Positions 14,878-29,189 of a stretch of DNA of 64,000 nt are shown here, piece after piece. The notes beneath the pieces are model-generated. The model saw only the letters and a program-made list of their open reading frames with translations. It did not search any database and had not been told where the DNA came from. Location: contig NC_057790.1 in assembly GCF_014905175.1 (NCBI RefSeq), positions 2,170,001 through 2,234,000 of the forward strand. Reading direction: 5' to 3'. Each line of letters begins with the position of its first letter. The first letter of the stretch is position 1. Made by a program: the position numbers and the translations under genes. The stretch comes from Aphidius gifuensis (Eukaryota > Arthropoda > Insecta > Hymenoptera > Braconidae).

Positions 14878-17800
14878 CTGTAACAAATAAAAAAAATTAA
14901 ATGTTAATTTACTTTTATAGAGTTGATATAATATATTGATTGTTTTTATAGAATAATAGAAACGGTAAATAGAATTAATATATTATCAATATATAAAAGT
15001 GTATTTATTCAGTTACATTTGAGTATAAATTTACCAGGCTATTTTCAACATGGAGGAAGTAAAAGGTTTGTCTATCGTGTTTACATTGACCACAGGACAT
15101 TTTCAACATCCTTTGAGTACATGTCTAACAACGTATCTACTTACTGTCTGTAAATTTTATAACAATAACTTTTTCATGTTTACTCAGACTTTGAAATACT
15201 CTAGATACATATACATTATACATAGATATCATGTTTAATTATTTGTCAACAAAACACATACACAAAGAAAGGAACAAAAAAAAAAAAACTAAACTTTAAA
15301 TTCATATTAATTAAATTATTATTGAAATATTAATTATTTGTTTGTTTGTCTAACCAATTATTTATGTTCCTAATTTAATATTATAAATATTAAATCAATG
15401 ATCAAAATATAACAAAGTTTGAAATTAATTTTATATTACTAATAATTTGTTTGTCTTGTAAAGTTTATATACCCTGTAGTAATAACAACTGAGTGAGTTA
15501 AACATATATATATCTCAACGTGTCTAACGTCAGATTTAGCATGAATTTGATTTCCCTTATCGAGCTTTGAACACGACAAGTAATTATGTGACTGGGTTAC
15601 AGGACATGCTGGCGTCAATAATCCTTTGAATGTTATACAGATGACACGGGTTAATGCTTGAAACCGTGGAGAGATTGTTACGTATATATCAAGTAAATTA
15701 AATAGACTTGAACAACGCCCTCTGCTAGTTACTATCTAGACATGTATATATATCTATATCAAGAGTATACACATTCATGTTGAACTCGATATAACTCGTT
15801 GGAATCCCAGGGCCAATTTCATATTATTGCACCACGTATATATTTCGAGTAGTAGTTCGTATCACTTGAGAATAGACCCAATCAGTGGATTCGTATCGTC
15901 CCTCAAAATTCATTTCAATTGCATAAATTTTTCAACGATATAACTAGCTCAATTTATTTTTTATTTTTTATCATGGTTTTTTATTTTTTAATAAAGTTTT
16001 TTATTTTTTTTTATTTTTTTGCATTGATTATTAGTGTGATAAGCTGTGACTTGCTCTTGACAATCTGGAAAACTTGATGACATGACATTTCAAGTGTTGT
16101 TCAATCAGTCATATCATCTATCATTCTTATCTGTAAATTTTCATCCAATTTGTCTTATCGTTGAGCAATTTTGCTTGACGACATAAATTAATCAAAAGAT
16201 CATGTCAATTAAGCTGAGTTAATTTTAAATATGATTGAAATTTTATTATATTTTTTTCTCCTTTCATTATTATTAGATTATTTTAAATTCAATGATAAAT
16301 TCCTTTTTGAATATTCATTTGTCAAATTTTAAATTAATATTTTCATTTGAAAACAAATATATATTATTTGATTTTTTTTTTTACAAAATAAATTTTTATT
16401 TTGTCACAATAAATTCAAATTTAATATGTTTTTTTGATGAAAAAAAATTCAATGTTTTGATATCAATGCATATAATTGAAAAAATGTGTGTTTATTTGTT
16501 TGTAAACAGGACAAAAAGGCACTCTCAATATTTCTCATCAATATTTCAACTAATTGAAGTAGACTGTACGTGAAAACAAAAACAAAAAAAAAAACGTAAA
16601 ACATAATTAAAAATTCTTCAATATCTGACTTGAATAAAATAATAATTCACCAACTGATTTTAATATAATTTAAATTGAAACAAATAATTGATTGTTAGGT
16701 CAAATAATAAAACTGATTTAGTTGTGTTAATATAAAATAATTTTGGTTTATATTAATATCAATAATGTATAAAATTCATTTGTAAAATAATAATTAAACC
16801 GTCCACATGCCAATCAACATAATTATAACTGAACAATATGTTTATTTTGAATTGATCAATATTAACAGTAAATATGAGTCAAAACAAGGAAATACAAATT
16901 GAAATCACTCGGTGCAAAATAATATATTAGCTAACTATACTATTGAAATAAATTGGCACTAATCAATACAGTTTTAGAGAAGAAAAACTATATAATAAAA
17001 CGAATAATAAACATCAATATCACCAACCCAAGAGAGGAGTTTTATCTATTTGTTATTTTTATTTATTTTTTTTGTTTTTTACAGATAAAAACACGATGCA
17101 CTTGTTAAGTGTATACTTTGTACAAATCCGGATTACATGAGCTTAGTATTTGAAGTTTGTTAATGTAAGAGGAAAAGGGATTTGACCATTAGTTGCCAAA
17201 TAATTTACCAGTTGCTGAATCGTATATACAGAAAGCGAATAAACAAAAAGCTAATGATTTTTGTTTCTTTTTTTTTAATAGTAATAAAATTTTATAATGA
17301 TTATTGAATTTGATATTAATAATATTAGTTGAATATATTATTTTATTTCAAATTAACAAAAGTATTCATTCAGTTATTTTAAAAAATTGTCAAATTATTT
17401 TTAAAGAAGAAAAGCTTTCATCGATTTTTTATCGAAACGAATAATTCTTTCATGCTTGAGTAGTAATCTCTGATATGTGAATCAAGAACTTACTAATTTC
17501 TAGCTGTCATATATATTTTTTTTATTACTTTTCCATCAGCAGTTTGGTGAAAAAAAAAAATTCCCAATTTTCTCAATTACCAGGTAATTTATCATGACGA
17601 TATTCATGAATCTCGCAATCTTATCGACAAGATTTCGATTTATTATCATCAATAGAAATAGAATTTACGTGACTAAAATAATGATGTAATTGTAGCATTC
17701 GATGTATATATCCAAAAAAATATTATTAGAAAATCCAGAACCAAGAATCAAATTACCAATCAAAATTGACTTAAATAGAATAGAGAAAATATAAAAAAAT

Positions 17801-20800
17801 CTTGAATATCTCTAGAGACTATTGCATAACAACAATGTGAAATGAACTTTTTTAAATGAAATAATTCAATTAACAATATTCATAGTTTTTATATTTAATA
17901 TATCTTTTATTCTCATTTTAATTATTAATTGAATATCATAGGTCAAGTTGAATATCCCCAAGCAATTTGAGTTGATACTTTTGCAACAGGTTAATGTGAA
18001 AACGAGAGATTGCAGATTCCCTGAGCGTTGTCTTAAATACATAATATCATTGAAGAAGAAAAAAAATTAAATTGACCTCAATCTCTGCTAGAGTGAATTC
18101 AGAAAAAAAAAAAAGTCTGTATATTAATTGAATTAAACGAAGTCAGAACTTTAGTAAAATAATGAATAAAAAATAATTGCAAAAAGTAATAAATGAAAAA
18201 ATTAAACTATCAATATATAATTAAATAAAAAAAAAAAAAAGAGAAATAAATAAATGAAAAATTTAAATACATTTAAATTGTTATAATCAACAGAGTGCAA
18301 ATGAAATTGTTCTAACAGAAATTGAAATGTTTATCAAATAGTGTAACTGGATGACAAAGTGGTCAACTGAAGATACAGTTGAACAGTGAATGTGTATATC
18401 AAACAGTAACCCATAGATAAATAGTATACGACAGTTGTAAACAATAATTTAGCATAATCGTTTTGTTATATATATAATAGAGGTGGGTTTTGATGATTGT
18501 GTATATGTATACTGTACTAAATACAACGTCGCGCCCTCCAATAACCACAAAACGGGCAATCGTAAACAGTGAAGCAAGCAATAGAGGTCATACACGCCTG
18601 TCGTATTTTAGCATCGTAATCCTTTAGCAAACATGCCCATAATACAGACATATTATACCTTTTATTTGTACAATAGAACTGTTTTTGTTATTTTTATTTT
18701 TAAAAATACGTTCGTTGTCTGTTTTTTATTTTTTTGTATTACTTGTATTTACAATTATAAAAATTATTGCACGTATTGTTATCGATTAAAATTTAATCCA
18801 TGACAATATTATGAGATTATAAATAAATTATTGGAATATTTTTCTTTGTCAATTGGGATTAATATTGTTGACAGATTTGTTTTTTTTTTTTAATTTCTTC
18901 CTAGTGGAATTAAGACAAGCATCTATCAAAATATTGATGAAATTGTCATGTGCTTATATTCAAACCATCCCAATATTTCGTAACTCATGTTGACGGATAC
19001 TAACTCTATTGGATTATTCCCACCATTTCTCTTTTGGTCACCTCAATTGTCCAATTACTGAAACTATATACGTCGATTTCATCATGATGTGACGTGACAT
19101 TGTCTGACTCTCTTTCTCACTCAAATTTATATTCTATCTCATTGGCAATTTATCTATCTATCTCTTTTATCAACCACAAAGTCTCTTACTTTTAGTGGGT
19201 ATTGTGGTCAAGTATTAATCTAGCTTGTTTAAATATACCTATCCAATTATGAAATTTAAATTTTCTTTTTTAATTAATTTTTTTTATTTTTCAATAAAAT
19301 TTTAAATAATCGATATTTTTAAAAAATATGTGAGTACAATACAAATTATTGAAATAATTATCAATATTATCATATTACCAGCAAAAATTTATTAATTAAA
19401 ATTTTTTTACACTACATGACGATAAAATAATTAACAAATTAATTGAAATATGGAAAATAACAACTAACACCATGATTAATAAAATTGAATATAAATTTAA
19501 TTAACTTAATTTTAAAAAATTAAAAATTTCCTCGTTTATTTTTTATAATTTTAAAATAAAAAAAAAATCAAGATCGTCAATAAATAATTGTTTAATTATT
19601 TTTATATTATCATTAATTTTCATAACATGAAAAATAAGTTCAACAAGTAACAAATTATGAGTATTAAATATATATATGTATATATATATTTTTTTTTGTT
19701 TTTTTGAAAAATATAACTGCAGTGGTTATTTCAAAAGTTTTTAAATGAGTTCTAGAGTACAAAACTTTACTGCAGTAAATAAAGCCGCCCATTTCTCGTC
19801 CTCATTTCTCGTAATTCTCGTACAATTTTATTTGCTTTAGTGTTTTAGAGGATGAGGCACGTGGATGAAGTTACCACAGTAACACATCACTGATTCCAAG
19901 AGAGTTGAAATGTCTGGCTTTCTCATGGGCGCCATTTCGTCTTTTTTACCACTATTTATATTTATTTATTTATTTATTGATCTTTGTTGATTTTTTTTTA
20001 TTTAGTTATACAGTGAACTTTATCTTACAGGTGTAATAAATTTACTAAACTTTTGATGTTTATGTTTGCAACATTTATCAAGATTATTTAATTTACTTTA
20101 AATGTATTTTTATTAATTTTTTACTAAATACTTAAGAAGTCACTCAACGTCAACTACTTAATCTTTTTTTTACTGATAGTAATTTTATTTAGACAGTAAA
20201 TGGTTATATAGAAACGGTACATGTGCATGCAAGTAATGGAAAATTGTTAGTATGGTGTAGCACGAGGTTCGTTAAATTTAACCATGATTTTCGTCGACCT
20301 GTCGTGTAAGCGTGTAAAGCAATTTAATTTATCGTGTGCCGAGCAGGACGATATATGAAGATTAGTTTGTATAAAAGAGATTCTTTGTAAGTGTAATTTT
20401 TCACAAAAGCACTGACTTTGAAAAACATAAATTATTTAATAGATAGTGATATTAATTTTTTAAATTTTATATAAGTTAAATTCTCAAGAAAAATTCAAAT
20501 GAGAATTTTTAATTTTTTTTATTATTACATTGAGAAAATTAAAAGTTATATATTAAAAATATTGATAAGGGATGATTGATAGTGTGATGAAATGAAAGTT
20601 AAAAAATTTTCATCTCAATGGATATAAAAATGTACTAGGCCTTTTTTTTTATTTATTATTTTTCAGTGGTTTTTGTTTTTCATTATTTTTTTTTTTTTGT
20701 TGGGTAAAGTTTTAAAATTGGTTTAATAAAATCCAGGGATGGAATGAACAAGTGACGGCATATCTCTCAGTGTGTGGTGTATATATATAGATAGAATATT

Positions 20801-23293
20801 GTACGTTTGGTTGACAAGGACAAAACGAGAGGCGTGACATTTGTGGACCCCTCGGGGTTTTCAAATTTTCACAAACTAAATTGGACAAATGTGGATCTGA
20901 TTGATTCGATGATGGACGCGTTGTGTATGTGTGTTGACGACTAAACGATGTCATAGTTTTTTTTCTTTTTTTTTTTTTTATTACCATAATAATTGACAAA
21001 GCAAATATTGAATTTTTTAAATTTTAGTAAAATAAATTATTCTATAATATATATTTATAAAAATGACTTTATATATTTTTTATATTACATATTTTTTTAC
21101 GGTATGAATTTAAGGGTATGTTATATTTAAAAAAAGGTTAAAAATCGATACATATCAAATCGTTATACATAGATTCTCTTAAATTCAACTTGACGACATT
21201 TTTCCGACAAATCTATCTCGTTAAATGTGCATTTTCTCTCTTGAGAATATCAAGTGTATTTTTTTATATTTTTTATAATGTCTTGTCTTGACTTTTTTTT
21301 CTATAAAGTATGTCTTATTTGTACGTGACGACGAGCGATCTTGGTAACTGATCTAGCAAGATGACAGGCACTTCAATTTTCCTTTAATCCCAAACAGCTG
21401 TCCGCGATACCTCGAGGGACATTGAAGTCCCAGTACGAAGCGTAACCTTTTGCCATCAATGTTCTACAGCTATGGATGGATTTTCTTTCTTTAAAATTCT
21501 TTATTTTTATTTCTCTACTATACTACTCATCTCAAAAGTCTCTATACAACTTTATGTAGTCTCGTGTATCGACGAAGCAAATTTCACATCTACTTTGCCC
21601 GAGGTGAATTCACTGGAATATTGTTGCTTCATTTTATACAGTTGCTTTTGCATATTCATACAAGAGAAATGAAAATACAGATAGATGAAAGAAGAAGAAA
21701 TAGATACAAAAAGAGATAGATAGATAAATAGATAAAGAAAGAAAGAGATAGAGTAAAGAGTCTGCATATGTCACCAATAACTTTGTCACAGTGAATACAG
21801 TGCTTCTGTATGTAATGCAACCACTCCTACCGTAACGAGTATAACATCTCAAACTACTTTACTCGTGCATATATATTTCGTGACGCCTTATTGTGTTCAG
21901 ATATATCATATATATATCAATGTGGTGGTAAAATTCTGAATATATATATATGTATTAATTCTAAATAGATATATATAAATATAATATATACTGAACTGCA
22001 GTACGATGTAGTTTCGATACGACACACATTTAAACATTGTAAAAAGTCAATTATTGCCAATTGCTGAACTTAGATAAGGTGTCTAGGAGAAGGGATGAGC
22101 AAGGCTTAGTATTTGTATTTGTATTTGTGTATAAATATATAGAAGATACAGTCTGTGGTGTGCAGATAAGAGATTATCCTCTATTTCCACCCCACAACCC
22201 TCCACCCCGACAAACATGATTTTATTTCTCTTTGTCATACTCACTAATTCTCAACAATTTCTATATATATCTTCTCTCACTCTCAATCGACTTTTCTCTC
22301 ATAACCCCTCCCAGTTGTTTGGTACGAAATGATTTAGGTTTTGTTTCACTGAAATTTAACGAGCGGCTTTCCTATATATACATATGCATTATTTGATTTC
22401 TGTTCAACTATACCCCAGTGTATAGTTTGTCGTTTGTGTATATATGATTTTTTTTTTATTATTATTATTGCCATTTGATTTTTTTTATTTTTTTACTTTT
22501 ACAATTGTTCATATATGACTTTTGTTCTCATTTATGACACCGAGTAATATGAAATTGTTTTGCAATTCTTTGTTATTTTATTTTTCATTTGTTTTTCAAA
22601 AGAACGATATTTATTTTTTCATATGAAAATAGTTTATGTGAATAATGTTACATTATGTCTCAACAAATGTAAACTATTTAATGTATATATATATATTTTG
22701 GGTATGTGTATGTGAACACATATGAAAATAGGGGTGAATGGAATTTAATCAATCAGTGTCATGAAATGAAGGGATGTAGTACCGTTGTTAAGCAGAGAGA
22801 TGATGGTCTTGAAATTATTATTACTATTATTTTTTTTATTTTTTTTTCTTTTGAATTCAAACGAGTCGCAAGGGGTATTCATGAATATGGAACATCATCT
22901 GCAGTCTACCTCTTTTGTTTATCATATACACCGAGTTCACCTACTTTTTTTAAAAAAAATTTTTTTCATACTCTATATATTCATTTTTATTTACAATTTT
23001 CACATCTAAAATTTTTTCTTTTTTTTTTTTTTCATATATATTTTTTTTTATATTTTTTAACTTCCCTTCATCAACTTGTTTACTAACCTGCTTGAATATT
23101 TTTCTGCCTAAAAAAAAATTCTTTTCTTTATACCGTAAGAAAAAAAAAAAATAAAATGAAAAATCTCTTAATGAGCTTTCTTGAGATCACTTACATCTTG
23201 AAATTGAATAAAACTACCTAATTAATATTTCCTTTTCACGTTAAGAGAATAAAAGAAAGAAAAAAAATTAAAATGAATAAAAGCGTTACTTAC
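14878..23293 (-). other. Neuroligin intron, about 8.4 kb
   Basis: Separates the HGEELPYIFG exon from the WEQYNPVHQKYLE exon, with GTAAGT and TTACAG borders (phase 2). No coding sequence was recognised. It contains TTTA/TTTG simple repeats, a GATA/AAAG-rich purine tract around 21676-21750, and somewhat GC-richer patches near 20740-20960 and 21320-21480 that could be conserved noncoding elements. Confidence 0.85.
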
Positions 23294-23445
23294 CCAGTTT
23301 TAACGAAATTGGCAAATGCTTGAATCAGAGCTTCTGAAAGGGTCAATTCAGATTTTGTATAATTTTTTCGAAAATGTCCAAGTCCATCAACCAATGGTGC
23401 TCCAAATATATATGGTAATTCTTCACCGTGAACTGTGCCCATTTT
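23294..23445 (-). CDS. Nlg: Neuroligin exon with HGEELPYIFG segment
   Basis: Encodes 50 codons plus 2 nt of a split Gly codon. The acceptor is TATGTTACAG next to 23445 and the donor GTAAGT follows 23294. It begins KMGTVHGEELPYIFGAPLVDG, the strongest neuroligin signature in the gene. The His (codon 23428-23430) corresponds to the catalytic His of cholinesterases (HGYEIEFVFG in AChE), so the His is kept although the Ser is lost. The rest reads LGHFRKNYTKSELTLSEAL and IQAFANFVKTG, the helix that ends in the family's usual F.KTG.P motif, completed by the next exon. NYT is a potential glycosylation site. The exon is isolated, with a 13.3 kb intron on its 5' side and an 8.4 kb intron on its 3' side. 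Confidence 0.95.
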
Positions 23446-23668
23446 CTGTAACATAAATTAAAACAAAAATCCTAATATAAAAAGGACAAACATCATCGGT
23501 CTTCCGGACATTTGATTGGTCATTGTTTTTTTCTCACTTACTCTCATACAAATTTCTTTCTGTTTGCCTTTTTCTATTATTTTTTTATTTATTTCGTTAG
23601 CAACGAAAAAACAACAAAAAAAAGCGAGTAAACAAAATTTTTTTTGATATTTTTTATTTTTTTTTTTT

Positions 23669-24530
23669 AAAAATTGACATATTAAGCTAGCACAACTTTT
23701 TAATAATCATCGGATCTCGATGCAATTGGGCTTAAAATTTTTGTGCGAATTATGTGTTTTATGTGTGAAGAAATAAATTTGAAAGAAAATTTTTTTATTT
23801 TTACATTTTTAAAAATTCAAATATTAAGCTAGCACAACTTTTCAATAATCATCGGATCTCGATGCAATTGGGCTTTAAATTTTTTGCGAATTATGTGTTT
23901 TATGTGTGAAGAAATAAATTTGAAAGAAAATTTTTAAATATTTTTATATTTTTAAAAATTGACATATTAAGCTAGCACAACTTTTTCAATAATCATCGGA
24001 TCTTAATGCAATTGGGCTCAAAATTTTGCGAATTATGTGTTTTATGTGTGAAGAAATAAATTAAAACAAAATTTTTTAAATATTTTTATATTTTTAAAAT
24101 TGAAATATTAATAGCTAACTTTAATAATCATCGGATCTCGATGCAATGAAAAATTTTGTGCGAATTATGGCAATTGGGCTTAAAATTTTTGCGAATTATG
24201 TTTTTATGTGTGAAGAAATAAATTTTGAAAGAAAATTTTTAAATATTTTTATATTTTTTCAAAATTCATATATTAAGCTAGCACAACTTTTTCAATAATC
24301 ATCGGATCTTAATGCAATTGGCTTGAAAATTTTGTAAAGAATTATGTCTTTTATGTGTGAAGAAATAATTCAAAAACAAAATTTTTTAAATATTTTATTT
24401 TTTTTTTAAATTGACATATTAAGGTAGCACAACTTTTTCAGTAACCATTCAATCTTGATGTTATTAGACTAAAAATTACGTGTGAATTATGTGTGATTTA
24501 TGTGTAAATAAATAAATTAAAAAAATTTTT
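23669..24530. repeat. Tandem array, six diverged units of about 142 bp
   Basis: Units begin with a version of ACATATTAAGCTAGCACAAC. This marker recurs at about 23681, 23824, 23966, 24107 (degraded), 24272 and 24418, giving spacings of about 142, 143, 141, 165 and 146. Each unit continues with AATAATCATCGGATCT, GATGCAATTGGGCTTAAAA, GCGAATTATGTGTTTTATG and TGAAGAAATAAATT, followed by an A/T spacer. The fourth-to-fifth spacing is longer because a piece of the unit is partly duplicated there (about 24140-24200). The last unit is the most diverged. The array is in an intron and has no coding potential. Confidence 0.92.
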
Positions 24531-24620
24531 CGTCAATTTATTCATTCTTTTTTTTTTTTATGACAATACTTGTGTTTATAAAATCAATGAACAATGAACC
24601 TTTTAGAAGGTATAGATACA

Positions 24621-24637
24621 GGCGCGCGTAGCGCGCC
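24621..24637. repeat. GC-only-stem hairpin next to the tandem array
   Basis: GGCGCGC, loop GTA, then GCGCGCC form a perfect 7-bp inverted repeat made only of G and C, about 90 bp after the 142-bp array. It is the most GC-dense short stretch I noticed in the window. A GC-rich hairpin close to an array of tandem units is the kind of 3' end seen in Helitron-like (DINE-type) elements, but the CTRR end expected for a canonical Helitron is not obvious just downstream. Confidence 0.7.
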
Positions 24638-27600
24638 AATGTGCTCGTAAAATAAAAAATAAAACAAAAAAATAATAAAGTAAACTGTAAAAGTTAATCT
24701 ACTTAAAATCTATAAATTGGAAAACAAATAAAGCCAAGATAATATATAAACTGATGCAACATTGTTCCCACTGGATTTCAATGAGTCTACACGAAGGACC
24801 AGGCTTGCCAGATTGGCTGGAGTTTAAGTCCCAAGATAGCTGTGCACCAAGCTTTTCTCTTGTAAAAAAAAAAATAGAATATAAAAAAAAGCACTGCACT
24901 AACACAAATTTTTAAAAATAACTTATACATACACGTATCTACATGATACATATACATGTTGACAAGAAACATTGAAATATGCTTTTTTAAAATTCCCTGA
25001 TGATAATTTTCTCTCTATAGACTCAGTCCAATTCGTTAGTAATTTTTTTTCAAACATTTATAAGTGCAACGACACAAATAAAAATACAAAATGAAACATG
25101 TGTTTTCTTTTTTTTTTTTCAAGTTTGTTTAGAGTGACATTTTTGTTTGTGCAAATTCTGAAATAATTGGATATATCGAAGTTTGATTTGTAACAAAAAG
25201 CAATACAATTTCTATCTATTTTCGTCAACCCTCTCTTTCTCTCTGTCGCTTTCTCTCTTGACTGTATACGAAACATAGTGGTACATATACGAAGATACAC
25301 ATTGTTATCAGAAGTTGTGTTATAGTCAATCTTGTGTGCTTGCTTCCAGTCAGAGTTCGAGACAATGATGAAATTTAGTTTACCAAGCAAGCCGAGAAAT
25401 ACTTGAATCTTTGAAGACAGTGATGAATACACCACTTGAATATAGCACCTACAACTTTTTATACGCAAGCATGTAAATGCTTGAGATACTCTGTTATTCG
25501 ATAAAATTATACATCTGCGTGCTCTTTATAATTTATATATATATATATTGCTGATTTAACTGTTGGAAAATAGAAGAGAACATTTAGTTGTAAATGCTCA
25601 AAAATCGTTCATCCGTACATTTCATATCTCATTATAAAAAAAAATTATAAAAAAATTTTAATTTCAATTTTATATATAAATTATAACAAGTTTGTTAAAT
25701 TTTTTTTTTCTTTTTTTAGACAATTAGAGATGATGTTTTTTTTTTTCAAGTAGAACAAATTTATTTATTTTTAATATATAAAAAATATATATAATTGAAT
25801 AAAATTAAAATTTGAATAGAATCAAATAGAAAAAAAAAAAATACGGAGATTAAAATTTTTCTATTTTTTTAATAAAGATGACAAGAGTTCATAAACATTT
25901 ACAAGTATATTTAAGCCTGTATGAGCTTTTGTAAGCCTGTACTAACCCCTGTGGACAAGCTTGAAGCATATAGCGATTTAAAAACATTTAAAGCTTTTGT
26001 TTTATATTTTGAAAATGACGTTTAAAATTCAACTACAGAGTTGTATTAATAATTTACAAAATTGATGGAAAAATATAACGAAAAAAAAAAAAAATGATTG
26101 ATAAATGATAATCAATCATTTAAGAATATATATCAGAAAATCAATGCAATGTCATATTGTGGATATCAATTTTATAAAATTGAAATGGAAAAAATAAAAA
26201 TAAAAAATAAAAAAACAACGAAAAACATGAAGTGTACTGTCGACACAAGAAAAATCTTCAGTAGATTTAAAAAAAAAAATTCTCAAAAGTATAGTTGCAT
26301 TATTATTATTTTATCCATGTATGGTTGTAAAGAAAGAATTTTTACTTTTATTTGTATTGAAGATGTTTTTAAGACATGAAAAATCACGTTTTTCTATTGA
26401 TTTAAAAAAATATATTTTCCGGGTGTTCTTGACTTGTCTGTGATTAAATATTGATTGGAATAAAAAAAAAAAATAAAAACCCTTACAAATTTATTTATTA
26501 TTAAAACCAGTCTCAAGTATGAAAAAAAAAATATTTATATTATATTTAAAATGGTTTTATTTATTCATTATATTTATTTAATATGAATATTTTATTTTGT
26601 AAATTTAATTTAGTTATTTACGATGTTGAATTCAATGGAGATCGTGACCAATGCTTTATTGAATCCATGAAGACATTGCTGGCTGACTACACATTGACCA
26701 TAACTCCTTTGTCTGTCTGTTTGCATACAGATCAAGCCATTGATGCCGTCTGACTTCATAAAGGAATATTATGATTTAAACCACAATTTCTATCTGATTC
26801 CATGTTCCATTATATTATGTAATATTTAATTCATATCAGATTACTTGGAATTATAAATTAATTTCCAGAAATAATTTACATCATATTCATGAATATATCT
26901 ATAATTCTCAGAACTTTCTAATCAATCATAAAATAATATTTAAATAGATAAATATTATTTTAAAAATGACAATAAAAGTTGACACTTTATTTTTAAGTCA
27001 TTTGTCAGTTAGTTGATAGTTGTAGAATAATATTTAGGGGACAGGGTTATCATCATAGTTGAGATAAACATAAAGATACTTAGTATATTTATCCAATCGT
27101 ATGGAAATATATATATTTTTTTATTTCGTTTTATGATCAGTTTGGTTGGGCTCAGCAGCAACGAGAGGCATATATTAATGGTTGTCCGACACTTGATTTA
27201 TGAATCGAGAAAAAGATATTTATATATGTCAGATGTGGTGTTAACAAATTGCCAGTGTCACATTGTTGGACGACATTTACGACAAATTATTCTGAATAAT
27301 TGTTGAATACTAAAAAATCATCATTTTTCAAATATTTTATATTATCTTATGATCAACTACTGTATACATTTTGTTCGTTTATTTTAATTTTTGTGTATAT
27401 GATAAAGTATTCAATAAAATATTTAATATTTTTCATTGAAGAATTTTAATTCATGGTGTCATATTATGATTATCATGTTTTGAATCTAGCATATATTTTT
27501 TTTTTTTCAGTTTGAATGTTTTTTTTTCTTTTTGTTTTGTTACGTGAGATTATTTTGTAGCTTTATTAGTGTCGTATTAAAAATACTTTATGAGTACTAC

Positions 27601-29189
27601 AATCAATCGTGTAATTGGTAGAATTACACGGGTATAAAATTGAACTTATACCACACTCTATGTGGAATTATTAATAACTAATCTCCAAGTATTGTAGAGA
27701 TAAAAATAGATAAATAATTATATTTTAAATTGTAATTAAATGAAAATTAAATTTGCTTCACTCGTGTCGTGTTAGTAATTTTTTAACTATATCATAAATA
27801 AGTAAAATTTCCTAAAAAACTATCAACTATATTGACTGTGGTTTAATATTGATTATAATATTTATGACTCTTATATTGTCAAGAATAATATAAAATGATT
27901 AATGCCATTTCAAGATTAACGACCGAATTAATGTACTTTAAGAAATTAATAATAAATGCCAACTTTTTCGAGCTTTTGGGAAATATTCAATTCTTCTCTT
28001 GATAAATTAAAGTAAATAATTAAAAAAATAATAAATCTTGTACAAAATATGTCATAATAATGTTATATTTTTGTAAAAGTAAATCATGTTTTTTTTTAAT
28101 TTACTCTTAGATGATATATATATTTATTTTTTTCATCATCTGTATCAAAATTATTAAGCAAATATTATATTTCTATTTCAATAAAATATATATATTTTAT
28201 TCTCGTATTACTTGAAGCGCGAAATATGTGTTCATACAATATATATTCCCAAAACGTAAAAGTCCCTTGACTGTCTGTATATATACATGAGACGAAGCAA
28301 CGAGTAAACGACCTACAAAAATCACTTTTATTTTCCATTATTTTTGTGGCAAGATTGCCAGATGCCATCCAAACTTCAATTCTCTGTGTTAGATCGGTAA
28401 ACATTGTACAGTCGAAGCAAAAAAAAAAAACCTCACTTCACTCTATGAACTCAACTACTCTCCTTTCAATTTTGCCACTGTGCAAACATAAATTTTTCTA
28501 AAAAAAAACCTTAAAAAGATCACCTCGTTCAGCTCCAAAATGTATTATATATTCCCAGGCTAGAAATACCAAATAAAATAGAAAAAAATTGTAATAATAA
28601 AATGAAAATAATGATAAAGAAAAAATAGAATAAAATAAATATATCTCTGATGATTCCCTGGTTATTGTGAACATCGTTTGCTTTATATACGTATTGAGCC
28701 TCGAGAAAAATCTTGGATAATAAAAATAAATATATATATATATATAAAAATTCAAACACATTGACATAAATTTAAATCTAAATGTACATCGTTAAATTCT
28801 CTTTTCATTTTATTACGTAAATGTTGTCATTTATTTTCATTTTTACACCAAGGATATATACTGTACATTTTTAAGGATTATTATATTTTATATAATAATT
28901 CAGTTCACAATATGACTGTCAATTTTAAGTTTAAAAAAAATATATATATACAAAATGTCTAGAGCTTAATAAAGTCAATCTGTTTATTTTACTGAAAAGA
29001 TATATATATTTTTTTTTTATTGGATATTATCTCATGTTTTGTTGTCTCGTGTTATTATTGGAAAAAGTTGAGGTTACTTTAGTTTACAATACGTGCTTTT
29101 GGACATCAACCTATTCACTCGGTATTCATCTATATATTCTGTATATCTATTATATTATATGTATTTTATAATATGGTTTATTTTGAGTG

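Noticed and set aside
22706..23086. 126-codon plus-strand open frame
   Set aside because: Its second half is almost entirely F, L, Y and I from T runs, and no family is recognised.
23669..24530. CRISPR array
   Set aside because: Units are about 142 bp, diverged along their whole length, with no repeat-spacer alternation, in an animal intron.
25058..25468. 136-codon minus-strand open frame in the 13.3 kb intron
   Set aside because: No motif or homology recognised, low-complexity end, and no good splice context; likely chance.
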